A stretch of 64,000 bases of DNA from Chitinophaga horti (lineage in GTDB: Bacteria > Bacteroidota > Bacteroidia > Chitinophagales > Chitinophagaceae). The notes beneath the pieces are model-generated. The model did no database searches, was not told the DNA's origin, and saw only the letters and a program-made list of their open reading frames with translations. The position numbers and the translations under genes were made by a program. Location of the stretch: contig NZ_CP107006.1 in the NCBI RefSeq assembly GCF_022867795.2, positions 3,534,001-3,598,000 on the forward strand, in the 5' to 3' direction. Below, piece by piece: positions 53,805 through 62,893 of the stretch. Position 1 is the stretch's first letter, and each line of letters opens with the position of its first letter.

Positions 53805-53836
53805 AAAAGCCCCGTCATCACCGGCGGGGCTTTTTT
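53805..53836. terminator. Bidirectional intrinsic terminator
   Basis: AAAAGCCCCG pairs with CGGGGCTTTT around a 10-base loop, with T6 on the plus side; it lies between convergent genes. Confidence 0.85.
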
Positions 53837-53902
53837 AATGACCGGTAGCAAAAAGGGCCTGCCGGATACCCGACAAGCCCACGCCTCTGCGTTCCGCGCC
53901 AA

Positions 53903-55027
53903 TTAATATTTATACACGGTTTTGATCGTAAAGAGGTGCTCGTTACTCATAAAACCTTTAAAGCTGGTGAGCAACTGGATAGGATACCCATCCTCGTCGT
54001 ACGTATAGGTAAATTCATACGGTACCGAAGAAGGAATATTTCCTCCATAATTTTTTTCCTCGCCCGTGCGGTTATGCTTGGAACGGCGGCTCAGGAACAT
54101 ATCGGGGTAATTGAGTTGTGCAAACGGGTTGATGAAAAAGTCGTATCTGTACTTACTCGTTTCGGATCCACCACGGCTGCTGTAAGCAGCATCTTCCACC
54201 AGGTTGCCGTTGCGGTACTGCTGCGTGTAACCCATCGTGTTACCATTGGCGTATTGGTAGTTAAACTTCACCTGCGCACGTTCGGGCAGATAATTGATCG
54301 CCGCGCTGGTGCCGCTTTTATCTTCTTTATTTTCTTTGAGTGAGATCAACTCGCCCGCGTCATTATAACCCAGGTGGGTTGCTATCCACAGGTCGCCATT
54401 TTCGTCATAGCGCTTCACCGTTGTAAGGCGACCGCCCTCGTACACGAAAAAGTCTTCCATGTTGATGAACAGGCCTTCTTTACCCGCCCGCCTGCCGTAG
54501 TACAACACCGATTCGAGGTTACCGTCGGCCTGGTAGCTGTATTTGGATTTGCTGTCAGCACGCCAGGTATTACCTACAGAAGTGTATTTTTCTTCCCCGG
54601 TGAGGCGTTTAGCCGCTTTGGATGCAGCCAGTATGATCTTATCTATTTTAGCAAGATCGGCTGCCTGTACGGTCGTATCGGCCGTAACGCCCCATTTCGA
54701 AAGTTTAAGCTGATACTTTACCGCACCGGCTGGCAGGGCAATGTCGTTAGGACCCGGTTTTAGGGCAACTGTTGTTTCCCTGGAAGCCTGAAGGGTGTCC
54801 CAGGCGATGATTGACAAAGTGCCGGGGATGCTGTCGTACCGTACTTTGCCTACCGTAATGGCAGCCCGCACCGTAACAATGGGAGCAGCAGGATCAAATG
54901 GTCCTTTCGGTTTACCCGCCGGAGCTTCCGCGCCTTTCTCCGGACCTTCCGGCAGGGAAGCTTCCTTTGAACAGGCGGTAAAAAATGTAACGCCTAAAGC
55001 GGCGATGAGCATGCGTTTCCTTAGCAT
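53903..55027 (-). CDS. Lipoprotein of unknown function with YD-like repeats
   Basis: 374 residues. The signal peptide and lipobox end in TFFTAC (Cys19), then SKEASLPEGPEKG. The second half contains successive strand-turn units (SKYSYQADGNLESVLYYG, RYDENGDLWIATHLGYNDAGELISLKE, TYTYDEDGYPIQLLTSF) that resemble YD-repeat or DUF4595-type beta structures of Bacteroidota lipoproteins. No function is known. Confidence 0.72.
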   Translation of the reverse strand: MLRKRMLIAALGVTFFTACSKEASLPEGPEKGAEAPAGKPKGPFDPAAPIVTVRAAITVGKVRYDSIPGTLSIIAWDTLQASRETTVALKPGPNDIALPAGAVKYQLKLSKWGVTADTTVQAADLAKIDKIILAASKAAKRLTGEEKYTSVGNTWRADSKSKYSYQADGNLESVLYYGRRAGKEGLFINMEDFFVYEGGRLTTVKRYDENGDLWIATHLGYNDAGELISLKENKEDKSGTSAAINYLPERAQVKFNYQYANGNTMGYTQQYRNGNLVEDAAYSSRGGSETSKYRYDFFINPFAQLNYPDMFLSRRSKHNRTGEEKNYGGNIPSSVPYEFTYTYDEDGYPIQLLTSFKGFMSNEHLFTIKTVYKY

Positions 55028-55149
55028 TGGTTCTACTGTTTTATGTGAGCGGGTACGTAGGAGTAACTAAACACAGCTGCAAATGTACCACGCCTGCGCA
55101 CGCTAATTATTCGTAATTCCACTGAAAATAAACCTGCGGGAACTACTGA

Positions 55150-55318
55150 GATGCAAAAAAAGGCTGACCGTTTTAAGTCGGCCAGCGGTTGCATGATGCA
55201 AAGGGGCTGACCGTAACAGTTGGTCTTTTCATGGTGCAAAAGGCCGACCGTTTTAAGTCGGCCAGCGGTTGCATGATGCAAAAAAGGCTGACCGTACAAA
55301 CCGGCCAGCCCTCGTATT
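55150..55318 (-). repeat. Four tandem terminator hairpins (about 40-bp units)
   Basis: Each unit has GGCTGACCG or a variant pairing with CGGCCAGC or a variant, then an A-rich stretch and ATGATGCA; 36 bases at 55167-55202 recur exactly at 55247-55282. On the minus strand each unit is a hairpin followed by T3-T7, so the block acts as a serial terminator behind the gene ending at 55334. An open frame across it (55033-55326) is a by-product of the repeats. Confidence 0.85.
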
Positions 55319-55333
55319 ACAAGCATCTTCGTT

Positions 55334-56194
55334 CTACTTAATAATATCCGTCAGCATCACCCTTCTTCCCTCTCCGAAAATGATTTCCCGGGTATATGTA
55401 TACACCTTATCCCCATTACCATATTGCAAAAACATTTCCAGCGGCATTACTACCGGCGGATAGGAACCCTGGATGCGCATGGTATCGATCTCGGCTTTAT
55501 AGTGATCGGGAATGAAGCTGTAACCGGGGAACAGTGTGTGCGGGTCCATCGGGATCCATACGTGGGCGGTGACTTTCGCGTGGTTGGTATTGGTTACCCG
55601 GGCATGGTGGCGGTAGTTATTGGCCACATACTCCTCACAGGCCACGCCGGCAATTACGCGCTTGGCGCCGGTTTTCAGTAACTGGCCCAGGTAACCGATC
55701 TCGCCGGGGTACACGGGCTCCATAGTATTGAGATCGAGTTTGGTTTTGTCGCCGCTTGCAATCTTGTCTACCCCCGCCAGGCTTAATTGCGACTCCTTAT
55801 TAAAATCCCCGAAGAAGTAATATTTAGTACGGGTACTGCGGCTATTTAACTGTATGCAGAAGTGCGCGTTTTTGCTGCTGTAATAAATAACGATCTCCTC
55901 GCCGCCGTCGATCACCAGCTGGTTACCCTGGAAGGCGGCAGACTCCTGGTAAACAGCTATATCATAATCGTAGCTGGAGTCGATTGTTACCCGTTCGTCG
56001 CCACCAATGATCAGCGCAGGATTGGCCTGTGCCGTGGTGTTGCGGGAGGTATTGAAGATCGCCTCTCCCGTATCGGCGTCTTCGGTCTGTTCGGTCTTCT
56101 CTTTGTTCCTGCCGGTGATCTTCTTCAACAACTGTGCATGCAGTACCTGCGTACACAGCGAAAATGCCACCGCCAGCAGCATTGGTTTTATCAT
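55334..56194 (-). CDS. Secreted protein of unknown function
   Basis: 286 residues with a signal peptide (MLLAVAFSLCTQVLHAQ). The body is beta-rich, with GNQLVIDGGEEIVIYYSSKN, TKYYFFGDFNKESQLSLAG and KRVIAGVACEEYVANNY. Then comes AKVTAHVWIPMDPHTLFPGYSFIPDHYKAEID. This is the pattern of DUF4412/GLPGLI-like periplasmic proteins, which bear an A-G-x-x-C motif before the last strands. The similarity is by eye only. Confidence 0.7.
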   Translation of the reverse strand: MIKPMLLAVAFSLCTQVLHAQLLKKITGRNKEKTEQTEDADTGEAIFNTSRNTTAQANPALIIGGDERVTIDSSYDYDIAVYQESAAFQGNQLVIDGGEEIVIYYSSKNAHFCIQLNSRSTRTKYYFFGDFNKESQLSLAGVDKIASGDKTKLDLNTMEPVYPGEIGYLGQLLKTGAKRVIAGVACEEYVANNYRHHARVTNTNHAKVTAHVWIPMDPHTLFPGYSFIPDHYKAEIDTMRIQGSYPPVVMPLEMFLQYGNGDKVYTYTREIIFGEGRRVMLTDIIK

Positions 56195-56260
56195 AGGGAT
56201 AGTTTAATGCTGCCAACTTAGCAAAATTCCGGCTAAACATGAAGAATATTTTCAATATCG

Positions 56261-57243
56261 CTAGCTCACCATCAGGCTGCAACCTCTCAGGGCGGAGTTA
56301 TCGAGGCGGCCAAGTACGGCAAAGCTGCCGTCGGCCTGCAGGCGGCCTATGTCCTCAGTGGCGATAAAGGCGCAGGAGTAGATATTGGCGAGGTCCACCA
56401 CGTTGATCACGCCGGGGGCGCTGCGCTCGAAAAGCTGGAAGGGATCGTTTTCGTCACGCACCAGCACTTTCATCCAGGCGGGTGTGTGAAAACGGCTGTC
56501 GGCCAGTGAGTAGGCCTGGCTCAGCAGCTCGGTCATTCCATATTCGGCATGCACCTGCTGTACGCCCAGGCGATCCTTCAGGTAAGCATGTACTTCTTCC
56601 CGCGTCCACTCCTCCCGGCGGCCTTTCATGCCCCCGGTTTCCATGACGATGGTATTTTTCAGCTGTAACTCATAGTTGGTCGCGAAATCGAGGAGGCCGA
56701 ACGTAACGCCGATGAGCAATACTTTACGTCCCTGGGCTTCCAGTGCTTCGAGGGTCGACTTCAGCTTATCATGTTCATAGAGGTAAAAGCCGCTTTCAGG
56801 CTGACCGCTGCGGGCGATCATATCCTGCACCATATGCACCAGCGAAGAGGATTTGCGCTCGAGGTAAGATGGTAGCAGTCCGAGTACCACGTAGTCGCTT
56901 ACCGGGCCGTAAAACTGTTCAAAACAAGTGAGGTAACTTCTTTGATAGATGTCTGCATCCTTTACTTCGTGACGGCTGTTGATCGTCTGGGTCGTGCCGC
57001 TGCTTTCGAACACCACTTCCGGCTCAAACTGGCCGCACACCACCCGGTGACTTTTAAAGAACTGGATCGGTAAAAAAGGGATACGCAGCAGGCTGTTTAC
57101 TTGCGCCGGCTTTACCCGCAACGCATCTACGTACGCCCGGTAAATCGTATTTTCCTGGTATTGGTACCGGAAAAGATCGAGTGCGGCAGCTTCAAGCCCT
57201 GCTCCTGTAAGTTAAATATCCTGTTCGTAAACGCCTGGTCCAT
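56261..57243 (-). pseudogene. LuxE-like acyl-protein synthetase / acyltransferase gene with an N-terminal frameshift
   Basis: The main frame (57121-56261) has features of the acyl-protein synthetase (LuxE) group: RIPFLPIQFFKSHRVVCGQ, FESSGTTQTINSRHEV, MEYG-like HAEYGMTELLSQAYS and ATEDIGRLQADGSFAVLGRLDNSALRGCSLMV, an ANL-type adenylation end. Its first codon there is only a TTG. The true N-terminus, MDQAFTNRIFNLQEQG from ATG 57243, is in another frame. One added base near 57195 joins the two as QGFEAAALDLFRYQYQ. It is either a recent pseudogene or an indel error. If intact it would activate a fatty acid or acyl carrier substrate. Confidence 0.82.
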
Positions 57244-57428
57244 GTAAAAAAATACGGCACTTTTATCCGGCCACAAAGGTAGGATTTAAGCAAACATGCC
57301 GCGCCGGCCTTTTTTTGTAACTGTGGCAACCGCGACGTAACAAAGTGACGTATCACACGTTTTATAAGGGAACGGGAACGGTTTGGTCCCGTATTGGCAT
57401 ATTGGTTAATTTAACGTACGTTTGTTAT

Positions 57429-57878
57429 ATGAAGAAATTGTTCATTTTAAGCGCAGTTTTACTTACAACGGTGATGGGATGTTCCAAAGAAGAGAATGGG
57501 GATGATAAGCCTGTTATCAAGTTTAAAAGCTATTCCGTACCAGAAATACCAGCCGGCTTCCAGGGCAACCTGGTGGTAACGCTGGACGTGGCAGACGGTG
57601 ATGGCGATATCGAAGATACACTCTTCATTCAAACCAACTGGACCACTTCCACAACGACACTCAACTACGATCCCAGGCGTATGCCCGGCATCGGCGCCTA
57701 CAAAGGTACCAACCTGAAAGCAGAGGTGCAGCTGCTGCTGGACAATACGTACGTAATTCCCAATCCTGAAGGCTACCAGGATAACGACTCTATCTACTTC
57801 CGCATTTATGTGCAGGACAATTCCAAGAACATCAGCGATACGATCGTAACACCTCCTATCCGCATTTATCATCGATAG
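57429..57878 (+). CDS. Small lipoprotein with cadherin/Ig-like domain
   Basis: 149 residues from ATG 57429; the in-frame extension to 57345 is not coding-like. Signal peptide and lipobox VMGC (Cys18), then SKEENGDDKP. One beta-sandwich domain follows: VTLDVADGDGDIEDTLFIQTNW has a calcium-type acidic loop, and the end is SKNISDTIVTPPIRIYHR. Function unknown. Confidence 0.75.
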   Translation: MKKLFILSAVLLTTVMGCSKEENGDDKPVIKFKSYSVPEIPAGFQGNLVVTLDVADGDGDIEDTLFIQTNWTTSTTTLNYDPRRMPGIGAYKGTNLKAEVQLLLDNTYVIPNPEGYQDNDSIYFRIYVQDNSKNISDTIVTPPIRIYHR

Positions 57879-57901
57879 GTGATGTATCAACTTATATAAA
57901 T

Positions 57902-57937
57902 AAAGGATTCCCAACGGAGGGAATCCTTTTATTTTTT
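57902..57937 (+). terminator. Intrinsic terminator
   Basis: AAAGGATTCCC pairs perfectly with GGGAATCCTTT around six bases and is followed by TTATTTTTT. Confidence 0.9.
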
Positions 57938-57962
57938 AGCTTTACTCCTCATTTTCAGTTCC

Positions 57963-59501
57963 ATGAGCAAAATTGAACAACTGCATACCAAAACAGCGGC
58001 TGCCCAATTGGGCGGAGGCCAGGCACGTATAGATTCCCAACACAAGAAAGGAAAACTCACCGCCCGCGAACGGCTCACGCTGTTGCTGGACGAAGGCTCA
58101 TTCGAAGAAATGGGCATGCTGGTGAGCAATAATAACAAAGGGCTCACCCTCGACCAGGAGGCCTTCCTGGGTGACGGTGTAGTTACCGGTTACGGCACCA
58201 TCAACGGACGCCTGGTTTACGTGTATTCGCAGGACTTTACCGTGTACGGTGGCAGCTTAAGCGAGCCGCATGCAGAAAAGATCGTGAAGATCATGGACCT
58301 GGCCATGCAGAATGGCGCGCCGATCATAGGCCTGAATGACAGCGGCGGCGCCAGGATACAGGAAGGTGTGGTGAGTTTAGGTGGATATGCTGACATATTT
58401 TACCGTAACACCCGTGCTTCCGGCGTTATTCCGCAACTGTCGGCGATTATGGGCCCTTGTGCAGGTGGTGCGGTGTACTCCCCTGCCATTACCGACTTTA
58501 TCCTCATGGTGGAGCAAACTTCTTACATGTTCGTAACCGGGCCTAACGTGGTAAAAACGGTTACCCACGAAGAAGTGACCTCCGAAGAACTGGGCGGTGC
58601 GCAAACGCATGCCTCCAAAAGCGGTGTGACGCACTTTGCCTGCGCCAATGAACTGGAATGTATCCAAAATCTGAAACAGTTGCTGAGTTATATGCCGCAG
58701 AACTGCCAGGACGATGCACCTGTCTATCCTTACGAACCTGCCGCGGAAGAACGCCCGGCCCTCAATACGCTCATCCCCGAAAATCCGAACCAGCCTTACG
58801 ATATGAAAGAGGTGATCGCCGAGCTGGTGGATGCGGAGAGCTTTTTAGAAGTACACAAAGACTTTGCAGAAAACATCATCGTAGGCTTCGCCCGCATTGC
58901 CGGCAGAAGCATCGGCATCGTGGCCAACCAGCCCGCGCACCTGGCAGGTGTGCTCGACATTCACGCTTCTGTAAAAGGTGCACGTTTCACCCGCTTCTGT
59001 GATGCATTTAATATTCCATTGCTCGTACTGGTAGATGTACCGGGCTTTTTGCCGGGTACCGACCAGGAATGGAATGCGATCATCACTAACGGCGCCAAAC
59101 TGTTGTACGCATTAAGCGAGGCCACCGTTCCGCGTATCACCATCACCACCCGCAAAGCTTACGGCGGCGCTTATTGCGTGATGAACTCCAAACACATCGG
59201 TGCAGACCTGAACTTCGCATTCCCACAGGCAGAAATTGCGGTGATGGGAGCCAAAGGCGCGGTAGAGATCATCTTCAAAAAAGATATTGACAGCGCTTCC
59301 AATGCAGAAGTACGCATGAACGAACTGGTAGACGAATACACCAATCGCTTTTCCAACCCCTACCTGGCGGCGGAAAAAGGTTATATAGACGAGGTGATCG
59401 TTCCGGAACAGGCACGTAAAAAACTGATCAGGGGCTTTAAAATGCTGGAAAATAAAGTGGTGGACATGCCGCGTAAAAAGCACGGTAACATCCCACTTTA
59501 A
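57963..59501 (+). CDS. Acyl-CoA carboxylase carboxyltransferase (beta) subunit
   Basis: 512 residues, the full length of the propionyl-CoA/methylmalonyl-CoA carboxyltransferase family. It carries KGKLTARERLTLLLDEGSFEE at the start, DFTVYGGSLSEPHAEKI, the N-terminal oxyanion loop NDSGGARIQEGVVSLGGYA, and the C-terminal loop VDVPGFLPGTDQEWNAIITNGAKLLYA with RKAYGGAYCVM. It transfers CO2 between biotin and an acyl-CoA, probably propionyl-CoA. The biotin carboxylase and carrier subunits are not in the window. Biotin synthase lies 2 kb downstream. Confidence 0.93.
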   Translation: MSKIEQLHTKTAAAQLGGGQARIDSQHKKGKLTARERLTLLLDEGSFEEMGMLVSNNNKGLTLDQEAFLGDGVVTGYGTINGRLVYVYSQDFTVYGGSLSEPHAEKIVKIMDLAMQNGAPIIGLNDSGGARIQEGVVSLGGYADIFYRNTRASGVIPQLSAIMGPCAGGAVYSPAITDFILMVEQTSYMFVTGPNVVKTVTHEEVTSEELGGAQTHASKSGVTHFACANELECIQNLKQLLSYMPQNCQDDAPVYPYEPAAEERPALNTLIPENPNQPYDMKEVIAELVDAESFLEVHKDFAENIIVGFARIAGRSIGIVANQPAHLAGVLDIHASVKGARFTRFCDAFNIPLLVLVDVPGFLPGTDQEWNAIITNGAKLLYALSEATVPRITITTRKAYGGAYCVMNSKHIGADLNFAFPQAEIAVMGAKGAVEIIFKKDIDSASNAEVRMNELVDEYTNRFSNPYLAAEKGYIDEVIVPEQARKKLIRGFKMLENKVVDMPRKKHGNIPL

Positions 59502-59504
59502 ACT

Positions 59505-60371
59505 ATGCAGTCCGTCGTTCGCATCACCCGCAGCTTTTTCAACTTCCTGCTTTTCAGCTCGCTGTACATCGCGTTTTGCGCGGTGGCAATGACCTGGCAA
59601 AGCAATGAAATGCTGGGCCTATCTTACGACCACAGTACGTACTACGCATTCGTGTTCTTCGCCACCATTTGCAGTTATAATTTTCACTGGTACTTAACGC
59701 CCGGTGGTATTGAAGCCACTTCGCAACGGCTGTCGTGGAATAACCGTCGCCGCATGTTGCAGATAGCCCTTTATCTCCTGGGACTGATCGGCGCCGTTTG
59801 GTTCTACTGGCCGTTAAGGCACCACTGGTTCCCGGTAAGTGGCGCGATACTACTCACATTTTTATACTCTGCGCCCAAACTGGCCTATCCGCCATTCATT
59901 TGGTTGCGCAAAATCGCCATCGGCAAAACGCTGTTTCTCACGTTTGTATGGACGTACGTAACGACGGTGTTGCCGGCGTTCATCGCCGATGAAGTACATG
60001 GGCTGTCACTCGCCTGGCTTACCTGCCACCGCTTTTTCCTGATTTATGCGATCTGCATCTTGTTCGATAACCGCGACCGGGAGCAGGATAAAGCCGAAGG
60101 CATCCGCAGCCTGATCACGTATTTCGACCGCAATGGCGTAAGTCGCCTGTATTACTTTTCGGTGTTACTGGCGGCCGTTTTTGCCGGGCTGTTATGGCCT
60201 TATGTACCCGCCTGGACCATCGGCACGTTGCTGGTGCCCGTTGCGGTTACCGCGATGATCAAACGTTACTCAGAAACGCATGCTTCCGATTACGTGTATT
60301 ATTTTTACCTGGATGGATTGATGATGTTATCCGCCCTGTTGCATTATGCCGGGCACATCGCAGGCTGGTAA
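59505..60371 (+). CDS. UbiA-like membrane protein (degenerate first Asp motif)
   Basis: 288 residues with about eight transmembrane helices. The late motif ICILFDNRDREQDKAEGIRSL resembles the second Asp-rich motif of UbiA prenyltransferases, including the following segment on conserved spacing. The first motif (NDxxDxxxD) is not present; the corresponding site reads YNFHWYLTPGG. The gene starts 3 bases after the carboxyltransferase stop and is likely co-transcribed with it. A prenyltransferase activity is uncertain. Confidence 0.65.
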   Translation: MQSVVRITRSFFNFLLFSSLYIAFCAVAMTWQSNEMLGLSYDHSTYYAFVFFATICSYNFHWYLTPGGIEATSQRLSWNNRRRMLQIALYLLGLIGAVWFYWPLRHHWFPVSGAILLTFLYSAPKLAYPPFIWLRKIAIGKTLFLTFVWTYVTTVLPAFIADEVHGLSLAWLTCHRFFLIYAICILFDNRDREQDKAEGIRSLITYFDRNGVSRLYYFSVLLAAVFAGLLWPYVPAWTIGTLLVPVAVTAMIKRYSETHASDYVYYFYLDGLMMLSALLHYAGHIAGW

Positions 60372-60412
60372 AGCATTTTCCTTTATTTTTGTTGACATTT
60401 ATTGATATAACC

Positions 60413-61513
60413 ATGGCTAAAAAGCAAAAATCTATATTAACGAAGGAGTCACTGACATTCCTGAAAACTTACCTGAACAACCCTTCTCCCACCGGCTTCG
60501 AGAAAGAAGGACAGAAATTATGGCTGAAATACCTCGCACCTTACATCGATGAAACCTATGTAGACCCTTATGGTTCGGCGGTAGGCATTATCAACCCGGA
60601 TGCGCCCTTCAAAGTGGTGATAGAAGCGCATGCGGACGAGATTTCCTGGTTCGTGAACTACATCTCTGCCGACGGTTTGATTTATGTGATCCGCAATGGT
60701 GGTTCGGATCAGCAGATCGCGCCATCTAAAAGGGTGAACATCCATACAGAAAAAGGAATCGTGAAAGCGGTATTCGGCTGGCCAGCCATTCACACGCGCT
60801 TACGCGGTGGCGATGGTAAGGAACCGCAACCAAAGGTAGATAACATCTTCCTGGACTGCGGCGCCCGCAATCGTAAAGAGGTGGAAGACCTGGGCATCCA
60901 TGTAGGCTGTGTAATCACGTTCGAAGATGGATTTGAAGAACTGAACTACGACTATTATATCTGCCGCGCGATCGATAACCGCATTGGTGGTTTTATGATC
61001 GCCGAAGTAGCACGTCTGCTGAAAGAAAATAAGCAGAAGCTGCCTTTCGGTCTGTACATCGTAAACGCCGTACAGGAAGAAGTAGGTTTGCGTGGCGCAG
61101 AGATGATCGCCAAACGCATTAAACCCAATGTGGCCATCATTACCGATGTAACGCACGATAGCACTACACCGATGATCAACAAAAATGTAGAAGGTGAAAT
61201 TAAATGCGGTGCAGGCCCAAGCATTACTTACGGCCCGGCTGTACACAACATCCTGCGCGACCTGATCATCAAAACGGCAGAGAAGAACAACATTCCGTTC
61301 CAGCGCCACGCCGTAAGCCGCAGCACGGGCACCGATACAGACGCTTTTGCATACTCGAACGATGGTACGCCATCTGCGCTAATCAGTCTGCCGCTGCGCT
61401 ACATGCACACCACGGTGGAAATGGTGAAGAAAGAAGATATTGAAAATACCATTATGTTGATTTATCAAAGCCTGTTGAACATCACACCGAAAACAAATTT
61501 CCGGTACCTGTAA
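60413..61513 (+). CDS. M42-family metalloaminopeptidase
   Basis: 366 residues from ATG 60413; the frame is open further upstream but overlaps the previous gene. Peptidase M42 features: VVIEAHADEISW with metal ligands His73 and Asp75, ICRAIDNRIGG with the bridging Asp, NAVQEEVGLRGAEM with the catalytic Glu-Glu, AIITDVTHD and LPLRYMHTTVEMV with the last His ligand. It cleaves N-terminal residues from peptides in the cytoplasm, forming a dodecamer in known members. Terminator follows. Confidence 0.93.
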   Translation: MAKKQKSILTKESLTFLKTYLNNPSPTGFEKEGQKLWLKYLAPYIDETYVDPYGSAVGIINPDAPFKVVIEAHADEISWFVNYISADGLIYVIRNGGSDQQIAPSKRVNIHTEKGIVKAVFGWPAIHTRLRGGDGKEPQPKVDNIFLDCGARNRKEVEDLGIHVGCVITFEDGFEELNYDYYICRAIDNRIGGFMIAEVARLLKENKQKLPFGLYIVNAVQEEVGLRGAEMIAKRIKPNVAIITDVTHDSTTPMINKNVEGEIKCGAGPSITYGPAVHNILRDLIIKTAEKNNIPFQRHAVSRSTGTDTDAFAYSNDGTPSALISLPLRYMHTTVEMVKKEDIENTIMLIYQSLLNITPKTNFRYL

Positions 61514-61534
61514 CGAAGGCGAAACATGTATACA

Positions 61535-61573
61535 AAGAGGCTGCACCATCATACGGTGCGGCCTCTCTTTTTT
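61535..61573 (+). terminator. Intrinsic terminator
   Basis: GAGGCTGCACC pairs with GGTGCGGCCTC around a 7-base loop, followed by TCTTTTTT. Confidence 0.88.
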
Positions 61574-61652
61574 AAAACTGGTGTTTAAACTTTCATGTGG
61601 TTGACTTTTAAGCTTAATACTGTATGTTTGTTCCGACCAAAAACAACCAACT

Positions 61653-62648
61653 ATGCAATCAGTGCAGATCCGGCACAACTGGACCATTGAAGAAATTAAG
61701 GAAGTTTACAACACGCCGCTGCTAGAGTTGATTTACCGCGCGGCCACTGCTCACCGCGAATACCAGGACACCGCTGAAGTACAGGTATGCACGTTGCTTT
61801 CTATTAAGACAGGCGGCTGCTCGGAAGACTGTGCTTACTGTCCGCAGGCGGCGCGATACAACACCGGCGTAAACGTACAAGCCCTCATGAAAAAAGACGA
61901 GGTGCTGGCCTACGCGCAAAAAGCTAAAGACGCTGGCTCTACCCGCTTCTGCATGGGTGCCGCCTGGCGCGAAGTACGCGACAACCGCGACTTTGACCGG
62001 GTGTTAGACATGGTAAAAGGCGTAAATGAAATAGGGATGGAAGTATGCTGCACATTAGGTATGCTTACCGAAGACCAGGCACAGAAGCTTGCTGATGCGG
62101 GCCTCTACTCTTACAACCACAACCTCGATACCAGCGATGAATTTTATGGGGAGATCATTACCACCCGCACATACGACGATCGCCTCAAAACGCTCGACAA
62201 TGTGCGTAAGGCCGGCGTAACCGTTTGCTGCGGCGGCATTATCGGTTTGGGCGAATCGCACGAAGACCGTATCGGTATGCTGAAAACACTGGCCACGCTG
62301 CCTAAACACCCCGACTCCGTGCCCATTAACGCACTGGTAAGGGTAGAAGGCACGCCACTCTCCCACTTACCGAAAGTCGAGTTCTGGGACATGGTACGTA
62401 TGATCGCCACCGCCCGCATCCTGATGCCGGCCACCATGGTACGCCTCAGCGCCGGTCGTACGGAAATGAGCCTGTCCGAACAGGCATTATGTTTTATGGC
62501 AGGCGCCAACTCGATCTTCGCAGGTGAAAAGTTATTGACTACGCCTAATCCTTCCTTTGATGAGGATAACATGATGTTCCAGTTGCTGGGACTGAAGCCC
62601 AGAGAGGCGTTTAAGGACGAGAAGGCAGCGATGTCGGTGGAATACTAA
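61653..62648 (+). CDS. bioB: Biotin synthase
   Basis: 331 residues. Radical SAM protein with the cluster motif [12 protein letters not shown] (Cys56, Cys60, Cys63). The [2Fe-2S] ligands include RFCMGAAWR and [44 protein letters not shown] and [36 protein letters not shown] are all diagnostic. It inserts sulphur into dethiobiotin in the cytoplasm. No other bio gene is in the window. Confidence 0.98.
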   Translation: MQSVQIRHNWTIEEIKEVYNTPLLELIYRAATAHREYQDTAEVQVCTLLSIKTGGCSEDCAYCPQAARYNTGVNVQALMKKDEVLAYAQKAKDAGSTRFCMGAAWREVRDNRDFDRVLDMVKGVNEIGMEVCCTLGMLTEDQAQKLADAGLYSYNHNLDTSDEFYGEIITTRTYDDRLKTLDNVRKAGVTVCCGGIIGLGESHEDRIGMLKTLATLPKHPDSVPINALVRVEGTPLSHLPKVEFWDMVRMIATARILMPATMVRLSAGRTEMSLSEQALCFMAGANSIFAGEKLLTTPNPSFDEDNMMFQLLGLKPREAFKDEKAAMSVEY

Positions 62649-62668
62649 ATCGTTTCGTATTGTAAAGG

Positions 62669-62781
62669 TGACGATGCAGCCGAAAAATCGTCATCATGTA
62701 TCTATAGATGGTGACGAAGCATTAAAAAGATTCGTCATTATATATTGGCAATAAGGACGAAGTGTTAAAAAAATCGTCATT
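62669..62781 (+). repeat. Three 43-bp-period hairpin units downstream of bioB
   Basis: Units at 62669-62695, 62712-62739 and 62755-62781 have the form (T/G)GACGAnG, an A-rich loop of about 12 bases, then TCGTCAT. The starts are exactly 43 bases apart and the arms pair as GACGA/TCGTC. The third unit's right arm is also the left arm of the larger hairpin that follows. Confidence 0.8.
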
Positions 62782-62882
62782 GGTAATGAAATGAAGCAAC
62801 CCTCGTGTTCAATCTCCGCACCAGTAAGCCATGGAGACTTGTGCGGAAGTTTGCTTCGTTGCGCTACCAATGACGTTTTTTT
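62775..62882 (+). terminator. Long nested hairpin with T-run (bioB terminator or structured RNA)
   Basis: Three nested arm pairs enclose one another: CGTCATTGGTA (62775-62785) with TACCAATGACG (62865-62875), GAAGCAA (62793) with TTGCTTC (62851-62857), and TCCGCAC (62815) with GTGCGGA (62841-62847). Seven T follow at 62876. It is much longer than an ordinary terminator; a small mobile palindrome or a structured RNA are alternatives. Confidence 0.7.
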
Positions 62883-62893
62883 CCTTTACAAAC

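Noticed and set aside
55033..55326. Minus-strand ORF of 97 codons
   Set aside because: It is made by the tandem terminator repeats and reads their repeated words; it has no plausible domain.
62669..62781. Possible short CRISPR (three repeats with a 43-base period)
   Set aside because: Each repeat is itself a hairpin with a variable interior, only three units exist, and the arms continue into a terminator structure.
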